Below are positions 1-8,988 of a stretch of 64,000 bases of DNA, in pieces. The notes under the pieces were generated by a model, which did no database searches, had not been told where the DNA came from, and saw nothing but the letters and a program-made list of their open reading frames with translations. This DNA is from Burkholderiales bacterium (GTDB lineage: Bacteria > Pseudomonadota > Gammaproteobacteria > Burkholderiales > Burkholderiaceae_C). Numbering within the stretch: position 1 is the first letter of the stretch; every line of letters starts with the position of its first letter. The position numbers were made by a program, and so were the translations under genes. The stretch is from contig JAGWTU010000012.1 of the NCBI GenBank assembly GCA_028868825.1, positions 62,001-126,000 of the forward strand. The letters run 5' to 3'.

Positions 1-100
1 GTCGGGCAAGATCCGGCGCGTCGAGCTGCGGCGCCTGGGCGACCCCGCCGAGCGCGGCCCGCTCGACTTCCGCGAGGGCGATTTCGACGAGCTGAAATAG
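1..100 (+). CDS. Acyl-CoA synthetase (AMP-forming), C-terminal end
   Basis: Only the last 32 codons are in the window, read from base 2 to the TAG at 98-100. They encode SGKIRRVELRRLG followed by a short acidic tail. The GKIRR element is the conserved C-terminal motif of AMP-forming acyl-CoA synthetases, where the lysine contacts the acyl-adenylate. The gene lies just before a branched-chain-type periplasmic binding protein, an arrangement common in aromatic or carboxylic acid uptake-and-activation operons. The substrate cannot be told from this fragment. Confidence 0.6.
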   Translation, partial: SGKIRRVELRRLGDPAERGPLDFREGDFDELK

Positions 101-206
101 ACCCAATGCCCGCGTGCAGCCGGGATACCCCGGTTGACAGGGTTCCTGGCCCCTCAATACTGACCGGTTGCGGCTAGCCGCCGCCCCCACCCATCGGAGA
201 CCGAAC

Positions 207-1352
207 TTGAAACTGCTGAAAATCCTCGCCGCCGCAACCCTGCTGGCGGCCCTTGCCCCGGCCCGCGCCGACATCAACATCGGCGTCACGGTCTCGGCCA
301 CCGGCCCTGCCGCATCGCTGGGCATACCCGAGAAGAACACGATCGCGCTGCTGCCCAAGACCATGGGCGGACAGAAGGTCAACTACATCATCCTCGACGA
401 CGGCTCCGACACGAACTCGGCCGTCAGCAACACGCGCAAGTTCATCACCGACTACAAGGTCGACGCGATCATCGGCTCGACCGTGACGCCGAACGCGCTG
501 GCGATGATCGGCGTCTCGGCCGAGGGCCAGACGCCGACGATCTCGCTGGCCGCCTCGTCGCGCATCGTCGAGCCGATGGACGCGCAGCGCCGCTGGACCT
601 TCAAGGTGCCGCAGAACGACATCATGATGTCGCTGGCCATCGCCGAGCACATGGCCAACGCCGGCATCAAGACGGTGGGCTTCATCGGCTTCTCCGACGC
701 CTACGGCGAAGGCTGGCTGAACGAGTTCGGCAAGGCGGCGGCGCTGAAGAAGCTGCAGATCGTTGCCACCGAACGCTATGCGCGCAGCGACACCTCGGTG
801 ATCGCCCAGGTGCTCAAGGTGATGGCCGCCAAGCCCGACGCCGTGCTCATCGCCGGCTCCGGCACGCCGGCCGTGCTGCCGCAGAAGACGCTCAAGGAGC
901 GCGGCTACACCGGCCCGATCTACCAGACCCATGGCGTGGCGAACAACGATTTCCTGCGCGTCGGCGGCAAGGATGTCGAAGGCACGCTGCTGCCCGCAGG
1001 GCCGGTGCTCGTGGCGGCGCAGCTGCCGGTATCGAACCCGGTGCGCAAGTCGGCACTGGCCTATATCGCCGCCTACGACGGCGCCTACGGCAAGGGCAGC
1101 TACTCGACCTTCGGCGGCCATGCCTGGGACGCGGGCCACCTGCTGGCGGCTGCCGTGCCCGCGGCCCTCAAGAAGGCGCAGCCCGGCACCGCCGCCTTCC
1201 GCGCCGCGCTGCGCGACGCGCTCGAGCAGGTCCACGACCTGGCCGGCGCGCACGGCATCTTCAACATGTCGCCGCAGGACCATCTGGGCCTCGACCAGCG
1301 CGCGCGCGTGATGGTCAAGGTCGTCAACGGGGCCTGGAAGTACCAGCCGTAA
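207..1352 (+). CDS. ABC transporter periplasmic substrate-binding protein (LivK-like)
   Basis: A type I periplasmic binding protein of about 381 residues for an ABC importer of the branched-chain amino acid / carboxylate class. I chose the TTG at 207 because GGAGA lies about 6 bases upstream and the protein then opens with a classic signal peptide (MKLLKILAAATLL, cleavage after ARA). A TTG at 168 would give an N-terminus unlike a signal sequence. The mature part shows the family pattern: a GVTVSATGPAASLG start, a DDGSD segment, and a VDAIIGS region lining the ligand cleft. The acyl-CoA synthetase just upstream suggests an aromatic or organic acid ligand. The permease and ATPase genes are not in the window. 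Confidence 0.85.
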   Translation: MKLLKILAAATLLAALAPARADINIGVTVSATGPAASLGIPEKNTIALLPKTMGGQKVNYIILDDGSDTNSAVSNTRKFITDYKVDAIIGSTVTPNALAMIGVSAEGQTPTISLAASSRIVEPMDAQRRWTFKVPQNDIMMSLAIAEHMANAGIKTVGFIGFSDAYGEGWLNEFGKAAALKKLQIVATERYARSDTSVIAQVLKVMAAKPDAVLIAGSGTPAVLPQKTLKERGYTGPIYQTHGVANNDFLRVGGKDVEGTLLPAGPVLVAAQLPVSNPVRKSALAYIAAYDGAYGKGSYSTFGGHAWDAGHLLAAAVPAALKKAQPGTAAFRAALRDALEQVHDLAGAHGIFNMSPQDHLGLDQRARVMVKVVNGAWKYQP

Positions 1353-1364
1353 ACGAGGTCAGCT

Positions 1365-1724
1365 TCAGGCGGCGAGGTAGCGCGCGAGGAGATCGGTGGC
1401 CTCGCGCGCCGATCCGGCGAATTGCACGCCGACCTGGAAGGCGGCGTACTTGCCGCTGAGCATCGCGTAGGCGACGCTGCCGCGCAGCGTCACCGGGTGG
1501 ATGCTGCCATCCTTGAGCATGAGAGACAGGCGCAGTTCGCAACTCGCGGACGGCGCCAGGTTGACGGGGCATTCGACGCCGATGCCGCTGGCGCTGATGT
1601 CGATGCCGCGCGTCTCCACCGTCTGGCCGTCGCCCAGGCGCAGCATCACCTTGCCGTGGAAGATGCGGCGCGGCTCGCGCCGGCGTTCGGCGCCATGGCC
1701 GGTGGGCGCGGGCTTGGCGTTCAT
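1365..1724 (-). CDS. PilZ domain protein (c-di-GMP receptor)
   Basis: A small single-domain PilZ protein. Both c-di-GMP binding signatures are present: RREPRR near the start and DISASGIG about 30 residues later, matching RxxxR and (D/N)xSxxG. The rest is the predicted beta-barrel, ending in a short helix. Start choice is uncertain: the ATG at 1724 places the barrel close to the N-terminus, while in-frame ATGs at 1757 and 1784 would add 11 or 20 residues; none has a strong ribosome site. The gene converges on the binding protein at 207-1352. It probably acts as a c-di-GMP effector on motility or a surface process; the target is unknown. Confidence 0.8.
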   Translation of the reverse strand: MNAKPAPTGHGAERRREPRRIFHGKVMLRLGDGQTVETRGIDISASGIGVECPVNLAPSASCELRLSLMLKDGSIHPVTLRGSVAYAMLSGKYAAFQVGVQFAGSAREATDLLARYLAA

Positions 1725-1858
1725 CGCTGGAACCGGCGGGTCTGCGCCATGGCTCATCCAAAGACGTGGGTCGCCGATTGTCATGCCACTGGCCGGGACG
1801 AAGCCGGTCGCATTTGACGCCCGACGCCGCCACGGCGCCCGCCGTTAAGATTCGCGCC

Positions 1859-3856
1859 ATGCCCCGCGCCGCCCTCGAACTGCTGGCCCCCGCGCGCGAC
1901 GCCGCGATCGGCATCGAGGCGGTCAACCATGGCGCCGATGCCGTCTACATCGGCGGGCCGGGTTTCGGCGCGCGCGACAAGGCCGCCAACGAGGTCGCCG
2001 ACATCGAGCGGCTGGCGCGCCATGCCCATCGCTACCAGGCGCGCATCTTCGTCACGCTCAACACGATCCTGCGCGACGACGAGCTCGAAGGTGCGCGGCG
2101 GCTGGCCTGGCAGCTCTTCGAAGCCGGCGCCGACGCGCTGATCGTCCAGGACATGGGGCTGCTCGAACTCGAGCTGCCGCCGATCCAGCTGCACGCGAGC
2201 ACGCAGACCGATATCCGCGGCGCCGCCAAGGCGCGCTTCCTGCAGGACGTGGGCTTCTCGCAGATGGTGCTGGCGCGCGAACTCGACCTGGCGCAGATCC
2301 GCGCCATCGCCGCCGAGGTGCGGCAGGCGACGCTCGAGTTCTTCGTCCACGGCGCGCTGTGCGTGGCCTACAGCGGGCAATGCTTCATCAGCCACGCCCA
2401 CACCGGTCGCAGCGCGAACCGCGGCAACTGCTCACAGGAATGCCGGCTGCCTTACACCGTCACCGACGGCCGGGGCCGCATCGTCGCCCACGACAAGCAT
2501 GTGCTGAGCCTGAAGGACAACGACCAGAGCGCGAATCTCGAGGCGCTCGTCGACGCCGGCATCCGCAGCTTCAAGATCGAGGGCCGCTACAAGGACATGG
2601 CGACGGTGAAGAACGTCACCGCGCATTACCGGCGGCTGCTCGACGCGCTGATCGAGCGCCGCAGCGACCTGCAGCATGCCAGCGACGGCCGCTGCCGCTA
2701 TACCTTCGAGCCCGACCCCGAACGCGCCTACAACCGCGGCGGCACCGACTACTTCGTCCACGGCCGCCGCGACGACATCGGCGCCTTCGACAGCCCCAAG
2801 CATGCGGGGATGCCGCTGGGCCGGGTGACGCGCGTCGGTGCCGACGACTTCGACATCGACAGCGCCGGCGCCGCCGTCCACAACGGCGACGCATTGACCT
2901 GGTGGGACCGCCAGGGCGAGCTCCAGGGCATCCCGGTGAATACCGCGACGAAGGGGGCCGACGGGCGCTGGCGCATCGCGCCGAACCTGCGCGCCGCGCA
3001 GACGGTGGCCGATCTGAAGGACCTGAGGCGCGACCTGGAGATCAGTCGCAACCGCGACATGGCCTGGGAGCAGCTGCTCGCGCGACCCTCGGCCGAACGC
3101 CGCATCGCCGTCGACCTGACGCTGGCGCAGACGCGCATCGACGGCGCCGACGCGCTCGAGCTGACGCTCAAGGACGAGGCCGGCCACCGCGGCGTCGCCC
3201 GTGTCGCGCAGGGGCTCGAGCCGGCGCGCGACGCCGCGCGCGCCGAAGCGGCGCTGAAGGAACACCTGGGCAAGCTCGGGGCGACGCTCTTCGAGCCGCG
3301 CCGCATCCGGCTGGCGCTGCGCCAGCCCTGGTTCGTGCCGCCGTCGGTGCTTGCCGCGCTGCGCCGCGAGGCCGTCGCCGCGCTCGAGGCCGCGCGCGCC
3401 GCCGCCTTCGAGCGGCTGCCGCGCGCCGCACCCGTCGAGCCGCCGGCGCCCTACCCCGACGAGACGTTGAGCTACCTCGCCAACGTCCACAACGGCCGCG
3501 CGGCGGCGTTCTACGCGCGCCATGGCGTGCGCCTGGTCGAGGCCGCCTACGAAAGCCACGAGGCGCTCGGCGAGGTCAGCCTGATGATCACCAAGCATTG
3601 CGTGCGCTGGAGCTTGTCGCTGTGCCCGAAGCAGGCGAAAGGCGTGATCGGCGTGCAGGGCCAGGTGCGCGCCGAGCCGCTGACGCTGCACCATGGCGAC
3701 GACCGTCTGACGCTGCGCTTCGACTGCAAGCCCTGCGAGATGCATGTCGTCGGCGCGATGCGCAAGAACGTGCTGCGCCAGCTCGCGGCCGAGCCGGTGA
3801 CGTTCTACCGCACGCGGCCGGCGCGGGTGCCGGGATCGCCCGGCCCTCAGGCGTAG
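1859..3856 (+). CDS. rlhA: Peptidase U32 family protein, RlhA-type (23S rRNA C2501 hydroxylation)
   Basis: A protein of 665 residues. The N-terminal half is a U32 TIM-barrel domain ([30 protein letters not shown]). It carries the conserved cysteine-rich block [13 protein letters not shown]...[12 protein letters not shown] and the later C-P and CKPC motifs thought to hold a cofactor. The C-terminal third matches the DUF3656 extension of E. coli RlhA (YdcP), which makes 5-hydroxycytidine at position 2501 of 23S rRNA. Length is close to E. coli RlhA (about 650). It overlaps the convergent dadA tail by 10 bases. TrhP (YegQ), the other common relative, is shorter and lacks the extension, so RlhA is preferred. 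Confidence 0.82.
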   Translation: MPRAALELLAPARDAAIGIEAVNHGADAVYIGGPGFGARDKAANEVADIERLARHAHRYQARIFVTLNTILRDDELEGARRLAWQLFEAGADALIVQDMGLLELELPPIQLHASTQTDIRGAAKARFLQDVGFSQMVLARELDLAQIRAIAAEVRQATLEFFVHGALCVAYSGQCFISHAHTGRSANRGNCSQECRLPYTVTDGRGRIVAHDKHVLSLKDNDQSANLEALVDAGIRSFKIEGRYKDMATVKNVTAHYRRLLDALIERRSDLQHASDGRCRYTFEPDPERAYNRGGTDYFVHGRRDDIGAFDSPKHAGMPLGRVTRVGADDFDIDSAGAAVHNGDALTWWDRQGELQGIPVNTATKGADGRWRIAPNLRAAQTVADLKDLRRDLEISRNRDMAWEQLLARPSAERRIAVDLTLAQTRIDGADALELTLKDEAGHRGVARVAQGLEPARDAARAEAALKEHLGKLGATLFEPRRIRLALRQPWFVPPSVLAALRREAVAALEAARAAAFERLPRAAPVEPPAPYPDETLSYLANVHNGRAAAFYARHGVRLVEAAYESHEALGEVSLMITKHCVRWSLSLCPKQAKGVIGVQGQVRAEPLTLHHGDDRLTLRFDCKPCEMHVVGAMRKNVLRQLAAEPVTFYRTRPARVPGSPGPQA

Positions 3857-5100
3857 CGCGCGATCGACAAGCCCTCGGTGTCGATCGCCGGCCGGCGGCC
3901 GGCTATGAGGTCGGCCATCAGCCGCCCGGTGCCGGCGGCCATCGTCCAGCCCAGCGTGCCGTGGCCGGTGGCGAGATCGAGGTTGGCGATGGGCGTCGGT
4001 CCGACGATGGGCGTGCCGTCGGGCGTCATCGGCCGCAGGCCGGTCCAGAACTCGGCCTTGGCGACATCGCCGCCCTTGGGGAACAGGTCGCCGACGACGA
4101 ATTCCAGCGTACGCCGGCGGCTCGACGTCAATTCGAGATCGAAGCCCGAGAGCTGCGCCGTGCCGCCGACGCGGATGCGCTCGCCCAGCCGCGTCACCGC
4201 GACCTTGTAGGTCTCGTCCATGATCGTCGACTCGGGCGCCTGGCTCGCATCGCTGATCGGCACCGTGATCGAGAAGCCCTTGACCGGATAGACGGGGATG
4301 CGCAGGCCCAGCGGCGCCAGCATCGCCGTCGAGTAGCTGCCCAGCGCCAGCACATGGCGGTCGGCGGTGAGCAGGCCGCCGGCGGTGCGCACGCCGGTGA
4401 TGCGGTCGCCGCTGCGCTCGAGGCCCTGGATGTCGACGCCGAAGCGGAACTTCACGCCTAAAGCGCGGGCCTGCTCGGCCAGCGCGCAGGTGAACCGGTA
4501 GCAGTCGCCGGTCTCGTCGCCGGGCAGGCGCAGCGCGCCGACGAACTTCTCCTGCACGCCGGCCAGTGCCGGCTCGTATTCGAGGTAGCCGCGGCGGTCG
4601 AGCAACTGGTACGGCACGCCGTACTGCTGCAGGATCTCGATGTCCTTGGCCGTGCCGTCGAGCTGTTTCTGCGTGCGGAACAGCTGCAGCGTGCCCTGCG
4701 CGCGCTCGTCGTAGCGGATGCCGATGTCGGCGCGCAGTTCCTTCAGGCAATCGCGGCTGTATTCGGCCAGCCGCACCATGCGGCCCTTGTTGACGCGGTA
4801 GCGCGCCTCGGTGCAGTTGCGCAGCATCGCCAGGCCCCAGCGCCACATCGCGGGGTCGAGCATCGGCTTGATGACGAGCGGGCTGTGATGCATCAGCAGC
4901 CACTTCACCGCCTTCAGCGGCACGCCGGGACCGGCCCAGGGCGCCGAATACCCGGGTGAGACCTCGCCGGCGTTGGCAAAACTGGTTTCGAGCGCCGGGC
5001 CGGGCTGGCGGTCGACGACCTCGACTTCGTGGCCGTCGCGGGCCAGGTAATAGGCGATCGAGGTTCCGATGACCCCGCTGCCGAGGACGAGCACGCGCAT
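3847..5100 (-). CDS. dadA: D-amino acid dehydrogenase small subunit
   Basis: FAD-dependent D-amino acid dehydrogenase of 417 residues, which deaminates D-alanine and other D-amino acids to 2-oxo acids and passes electrons to the respiratory chain at the inner membrane. The N-terminus has the Rossmann motif [16 protein letters not shown], followed by the DadA signature [22 protein letters not shown]. The C-terminal [10 protein letters not shown] segment closes the FAD site. The ATG at 5100 is preceded by AGGAGA at a proper distance, better than upstream in-frame starts. A sigma-54-type promoter lies 29 bases upstream and the divergent neighbour is a TyrR-like activator, so control by amino acids is likely. 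Confidence 0.93.
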   Translation of the reverse strand: MRVLVLGSGVIGTSIAYYLARDGHEVEVVDRQPGPALETSFANAGEVSPGYSAPWAGPGVPLKAVKWLLMHHSPLVIKPMLDPAMWRWGLAMLRNCTEARYRVNKGRMVRLAEYSRDCLKELRADIGIRYDERAQGTLQLFRTQKQLDGTAKDIEILQQYGVPYQLLDRRGYLEYEPALAGVQEKFVGALRLPGDETGDCYRFTCALAEQARALGVKFRFGVDIQGLERSGDRITGVRTAGGLLTADRHVLALGSYSTAMLAPLGLRIPVYPVKGFSITVPISDASQAPESTIMDETYKVAVTRLGERIRVGGTAQLSGFDLELTSSRRRTLEFVVGDLFPKGGDVAKAEFWTGLRPMTPDGTPIVGPTPIANLDLATGHGTLGWTMAAGTGRLMADLIAGRRPAIDTEGLSIARYA

Positions 5101-5128
5101 TCCGGTTCTCCTGGTGTTGCGCATCCAG

Positions 5129-5144
5129 CGCAAGTCGCGTGCCC
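5129..5144 (-). promoter_or_regulatory. Candidate sigma-54 (-24/-12) promoter of dadA
   Basis: On the minus strand the sequence reads GGGCACGCGACTTGCG. Against the consensus TGGCACG-N4-TTGCW it has the GG and GC elements exactly 10 bases apart and mismatches only at the two outer positions. Transcription would start near 5118, giving a short leader that contains the dadA ribosome site. The divergent gene encodes an activator with an intact GAFTGA loop, which such a promoter needs. Confidence 0.6.
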
Positions 5145-5185
5145 GGTGCTCGGCGTCGCTGCATCAAGGACTTGCGACAGCAGGT

Positions 5186-5283
5186 CGTATCGATTTCGCT
5201 ACAAGCACCTCGAAAGGATCCGGAAATATTCCATTTCTTCAATCACGACAAGGCGTTATAAACGCTGTTTCGAAATCGATACG
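5186..5283. promoter_or_regulatory. Pair of 13-bp inverted sites between dadA and the TyrR-like gene
   Basis: CGTATCGATTTCG at 5186-5198 and its exact reverse complement CGAAATCGATACG at 5271-5283. Centres are 85 bases apart, about eight helical turns. Relative to the predicted dadA start at 5118 they lie near -74 and -159, typical upstream activator positions. The second ends 10 bases before the activator's own start codon, so autoregulation is possible. The DNA between is AT-rich and contains a further small inverted repeat, GCGTT-ATA-AACGC (5253-5265). Confidence 0.55.
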
Positions 5284-5293
5284 TCGTCTCGAT

Positions 5294-6829
5294 ATGAATA
5301 CGATTCCGACCCGCATCGCGGTGCTGTTCGACGACCGCGTCGGCATCGCGCAGGAGATCCTGGCCCAGCTGGCGCGGCGCGCGCTCGATGTCAGCGCCGT
5401 CGAGGTCGAGCCGCCGCATGTCTATCTCGAGGCGCCGGGCATCGACGCGGCAGGCTGGGAGGCTCTGCGCAGCGACCTGCTGCAGGTGGCCGGCGTGCGC
5501 CGCGTCGAGGGCCTGGCGATGCTGCCCGGGGCGCGGCGCCGGCTCTATCTCGACGCCCTGCTCGCGGCGCAGGCCGACCCGGTGCTGGCCGTCGACGCGC
5601 AGGGCGCCGTCGTCGTCGCCAACGCCGCCGCGGTGACGGCCTGCGGGCGCGCCGAGTCCGAACTCGCCGGCATGTCGCTGCGCGATCTCGGCGTGCCTTC
5701 GGCGCTCGTCGACGCCCTCATCGCGCAGCGCTACCGCCTGCCGCCGACCGAGGTCGAGATCGGCGGCCGGCCTTATCTGCTCGAAGCCGCGGCGCTGCAC
5801 GAGGCGGCGGGCGAGATCGCCGGCGCGATGCTGACGCTGCAGGCGCCGCAGCGCCTGGGCGAGCGGCTGAGCGCGCTGCAGAACCTGGGCGCCGGCGGCT
5901 TCGAGGCCATCCTCGGCGATTCGCCGCCGATCCGCCAGCTCAAGGCGCGCGCCGCGCGCATGGCCGCCGTCGACGCGCCGCTGCTGATCCGCGGCGAGAC
6001 CGGCACCGGCAAGGAACTCGTCGCCCATGCCTGCCATGCCGGCAGCCGGCGCCGCGACCAGCCCTTCTTCGCGCTGAACTGCGCCGCGCTGCCCGAAAGC
6101 CTGGCCGAAAGCGAACTCTTCGGCTACGCCGCCGGCGCCTTCACCGGCGCGCTGCGCGGCGGCCGGCCGGGGCTGCTCGAACTCGCCGACGGCGGCACGC
6201 TGTTCCTCGACGAGGTCGGCGAGATGTCGCCGTATCTGCAGGCCAAGCTGCTGCGCTTCCTCGGCGACGGCAGCTTCCGCCGGGTCGGCGGCGACCGCGA
6301 GCTGCATGCCGACGTGCGCATCGTCAGCGCCACCCACCGCGCGCTCGACGAGATGGTCGCCGCCGGCAGCTTCCGCCAGGACCTGCTGTTCAGGCTCGAC
6401 GTGCTGCAACTGCAGGTGCCGCCGCTGCGCGAGCGCGGCGACGACATCGTCGCGCTGGCCCGCGCCTTCGTCGAACGCGCCTGCGCGCAGACCGGGCGGC
6501 CGCACGCGCGGCTCACGCCCGACGCCTGCGCCGCGCTGCGCGCCGACCCCTGGGTCGGCAACGTGCGCCAGCTGCAGAACGTGATCTTCCGCGCCGTCAC
6601 GCTCGGCGAGGGACCGCTGATCGCCGCCGCCGACCTCGAGATCGCGGCGCCGTCGGCGCGCGGCGCCGAGGGCGGCGCCAGCCTCGCCGAGGCCGTCGCC
6701 GCCTTCGAGCGCGAACTGCTGCAACGGCTGCTGCCGCAATACCCGTCGACGCGCAAGCTCGCGCAGCGCCTGGGCTGCTCGCATTCGGCGATCGCGCAGC
6801 GGCTGCGGCGCTACGGGCTGGCACCTTGA
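5294..6829 (+). CDS. TyrR-like sigma-54-dependent transcriptional regulator
   Basis: A 511-residue regulator with TyrR architecture: an N-terminal ACT-like domain (VLFDDRVGIAQEILAQLA), a PAS domain around residues 75-180, an AAA+ domain with Walker A GETGTGKE near 234, and a C-terminal TyrR helix-turn-helix (YPSTRKLAQRLGCSHSAIAQ). The GAFTGA loop that touches sigma-54 is intact at 281-286; E. coli TyrR has lost it. This protein should therefore be a true sigma-54 activator, closer to PhhR-type regulators. The ATG at 5294 matches the start of the ACT domain although no clear ribosome site precedes it. Its divergent partner is dadA, its most likely target. Confidence 0.88.
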   Translation: MNTIPTRIAVLFDDRVGIAQEILAQLARRALDVSAVEVEPPHVYLEAPGIDAAGWEALRSDLLQVAGVRRVEGLAMLPGARRRLYLDALLAAQADPVLAVDAQGAVVVANAAAVTACGRAESELAGMSLRDLGVPSALVDALIAQRYRLPPTEVEIGGRPYLLEAAALHEAAGEIAGAMLTLQAPQRLGERLSALQNLGAGGFEAILGDSPPIRQLKARAARMAAVDAPLLIRGETGTGKELVAHACHAGSRRRDQPFFALNCAALPESLAESELFGYAAGAFTGALRGGRPGLLELADGGTLFLDEVGEMSPYLQAKLLRFLGDGSFRRVGGDRELHADVRIVSATHRALDEMVAAGSFRQDLLFRLDVLQLQVPPLRERGDDIVALARAFVERACAQTGRPHARLTPDACAALRADPWVGNVRQLQNVIFRAVTLGEGPLIAAADLEIAAPSARGAEGGASLAEAVAAFERELLQRLLPQYPSTRKLAQRLGCSHSAIAQRLRRYGLAP

Positions 6830-6836
6830 ATCGCCA

Positions 6837-6877
6837 GATACTTGATCCTAGACATTTATTGCCTAGTCATGTATCAT
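6837..6877 (+). promoter_or_regulatory. Promoter and MarR-type operator of the efflux operon
   Basis: A sigma-70-like promoter reads TAGACA (6849-6854), 17 bases, TATCAT (6872-6877). An imperfect inverted repeat brackets it: GATACTTGA (6837-6845) and TCATGTATC (6867-6875), eight of nine positions matching, with CTAG repeated inside. Binding of a MarR dimer here would block polymerase. It lies just upstream of the marR gene that leads the operon, so autorepression is likely. Confidence 0.5.
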
Positions 6878-6906
6878 GCGGGTTTTCCCGAAATCCCGGA
6901 ACCGCC

Positions 6907-7386
6907 TTGAGCCGCCCCGCCCCCGCCCACTTCTATTCGGAAGCCAACTACGCGCCCCATGCGAGCGTCGGCTACCTGATGAAGCGCATCCTCGGATCGA
7001 TCATCCACCAGGTCGACCACCGGCTCGACATCCATGGCCTCACCAACGCGCAATGGGGCCCGCTGCTGCACCTGCACCGCGTGGGCCGCTGCACCGTCGC
7101 CGAGCTCGCGCGCAAGCTCGAGGTCGACGCCGGCGCGATGACACGGTTGCTGGACAGGCTGGAGAAGAAGCAGCTCTGCAAGCGCGTGCGCTCGACCGAT
7201 GACCGGCGCGTCGTCCAGGTCGAGATCACACCCGAGGGCGAGGCCGCGATCCGCGAGGTGCCGGCCGTGCTCTGCGAAGTGCTGAACGCCCATCTGGCCG
7301 GCTTCTCGAAGACCGAATGGGACGCGCTGACGCTGTACCTGCGGCGCATGCAGGACAACGCCGAAGCGATGCGTGAAGCCGAATAG
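6907..7386 (+). CDS. MarR family transcriptional regulator
   Basis: A winged-helix repressor of 159 residues. It has the MarR/EmrR pattern: VGYLMKRILGSIIHQVD helix, recognition region TVAELARKLEVDAGAMTRLLD, and the wing STDDRRVVQVEITPEG. The TTG at 6907 is chosen because the FYSEANYAPHASVGYLMKR leader is typical of this subgroup; the next in-frame ATG (6979) would cut into the first helix. It is the first gene of a run encoding an outer-membrane factor, a membrane-fusion protein and a DHA2 pump. It therefore probably represses the pump until a phenolic or similar ligand binds. Confidence 0.88.
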   Translation: MSRPAPAHFYSEANYAPHASVGYLMKRILGSIIHQVDHRLDIHGLTNAQWGPLLHLHRVGRCTVAELARKLEVDAGAMTRLLDRLEKKQLCKRVRSTDDRRVVQVEITPEGEAAIREVPAVLCEVLNAHLAGFSKTEWDALTLYLRRMQDNAEAMREAE

Positions 7387-7428
7387 CCGGCCCCGCGACC
7401 TCGCTTCCGATTCGACCATCCATTGACT

Positions 7429-8958
7429 ATGCAAATGAAGCCATTGCAATCATCTGCGGCTGAACGCGCGCGGTCACGCTGCCGCCGCGCCCGCGCCGCG
7501 CTGCCGATGCTGGCCACGCTGACGCTCAGCCTGGCGAGCGCGGCGCTGCTGACGCTGGGCGGCTGCGCCAGCCATGCCGGCATCGAGACCCGCGCCAGCG
7601 CGATCACGCCGGCGGCCGCCGGCATCGCCGCGTCGGCGCCGGCGGCACCGGCACTGGCAGCGGACTGGTGGCGCGGGTTCGGCGATCCGGCGCTCGACGC
7701 GCTCGTCGAGCGCGCGCTCGCCGACCAGCCCAGCCTGAAGGTCGCGGCGGCGCGGGTCGAGCGCGCGCGCGCGGCAGTCGCCGTCGCGCAATCGGCCGAC
7801 GGCCCGCATCTGAACGGCAGCGCCAGCATCGATCGCGAGCGCCTGTCGGGCACCGCGATCTATCCGCCGCCGCTGGGCGGCACGCTGATGACGCTGCCCG
7901 AGGTCAAGCTCAGCGGCAACTGGGAATTCGATTTCTTCGGCCGCAACCGCGCCGCCATCGCCGCCGCCGTGGGCCAGGTGCGCGCCGCCGAGGCCGACCG
8001 CGCGGCCGCGCGCAACCTGCTCGCCGCGGGCGTGGCCCGCGGCTATCTGCAGCTGGCGCGCCTCGTCGACCAGCGCGAGGTCGCGTCGGCCACGCAGCGG
8101 CAGCGACAGCAGGTGCTGGCGCTGATCCGCGAGCGCGTCGGCGCCGGCCTGGACACCCACATCGAACTGCGCCAGGGCGAGGGTGCGCTGCCCGAGAACC
8201 GGCAGCAGATCGAGGCCCTGGGCGAGCAGATCATGCTGCAGCGCCACGCGCTGGCGGCGCTGACGGCGCAGCCGCCGGCAGCGCTCGATGCGCTGGCGCC
8301 GCGCCTGGCCGCGCTGCACCCGGTGGCGCTGCCGGCGGCGATACCGGCCGACCTGCTCGGCCGCCGCGCCGACATCGCCGCCGCGCGCGAGCGCGTCGCG
8401 GCCGCCGCGGGCGAGGTCGATGCGGCCAAGGCGCAGTTCTATCCGAACATCGACCTCGGCGGCTTCCTCGGCCTGACGAGCGTCGGCCTGGACCGCCTGC
8501 TGCGGGCCAACAGCCGCGAATTCGCCTTCGGCCCGGCCATCAGCCTGCCGATCTTCGACGGCGGCCGCCTGCGCGCCAACCTGCGCGGCCGCAGCGCCGA
8601 CTACGACGCCGCCGTCGAGAGCTACAACGGCAGCGTCATCGACGCCGTGCACGAGGTCGCCGACGCCATCGGCAGCCTGCGCTCCATCGAGAGCCAGCGC
8701 GCCGAGCAAGCGCGCGCGCAGCAGGCCGTCGCGTCGACCTACGACCTCGCGCAGCAGCGCTACCGCGCCGGCCTGTCGAACTACCTCACGGTGCTCGGCG
8801 CCGAATCGTCGGTGCTGGCGCAGCGCCGCCTCGACGTCGACCTGCGGGCGCGCGCGATCGAATCGCAGATCGCGCTGATGCGCTCGCTCGGCGGCGGCTA
8901 CGTCGCCGCGGGCGGCAAGCCGGCCGGCGCCGAGATCGCCAGCGCCGCCGCGCACTGA
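7429..8958 (+). CDS. Outer membrane efflux lipoprotein, NodT/OprM family
   Basis: A TolC-like outer-membrane channel of about 509 residues. A basic N-terminus and hydrophobic stretch end in the lipobox LGGC, so the mature protein is probably a lipoprotein. It shows the two long helical repeats of the family, including LVERALADQPSLKVAAARVE, the NWEFDFFGRNRAAI motif, and the second-repeat DLLGRRADIAAARERVAAAAG. The start is uncertain (TTG 7423, ATG 7429 or 7435) with no clear ribosome site. It lies between marR and emrA in one transcription unit and should carry substrate of the EmrAB-type pump across the outer membrane. Confidence 0.9.
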   Translation: MQMKPLQSSAAERARSRCRRARAALPMLATLTLSLASAALLTLGGCASHAGIETRASAITPAAAGIAASAPAAPALAADWWRGFGDPALDALVERALADQPSLKVAAARVERARAAVAVAQSADGPHLNGSASIDRERLSGTAIYPPPLGGTLMTLPEVKLSGNWEFDFFGRNRAAIAAAVGQVRAAEADRAAARNLLAAGVARGYLQLARLVDQREVASATQRQRQQVLALIRERVGAGLDTHIELRQGEGALPENRQQIEALGEQIMLQRHALAALTAQPPAALDALAPRLAALHPVALPAAIPADLLGRRADIAAARERVAAAAGEVDAAKAQFYPNIDLGGFLGLTSVGLDRLLRANSREFAFGPAISLPIFDGGRLRANLRGRSADYDAAVESYNGSVIDAVHEVADAIGSLRSIESQRAEQARAQQAVASTYDLAQQRYRAGLSNYLTVLGAESSVLAQRRLDVDLRARAIESQIALMRSLGGGYVAAGGKPAGAEIASAAAH

Positions 8959-8988
8959 GAACCACGAAGAACACGGAGATCCCGCCCG

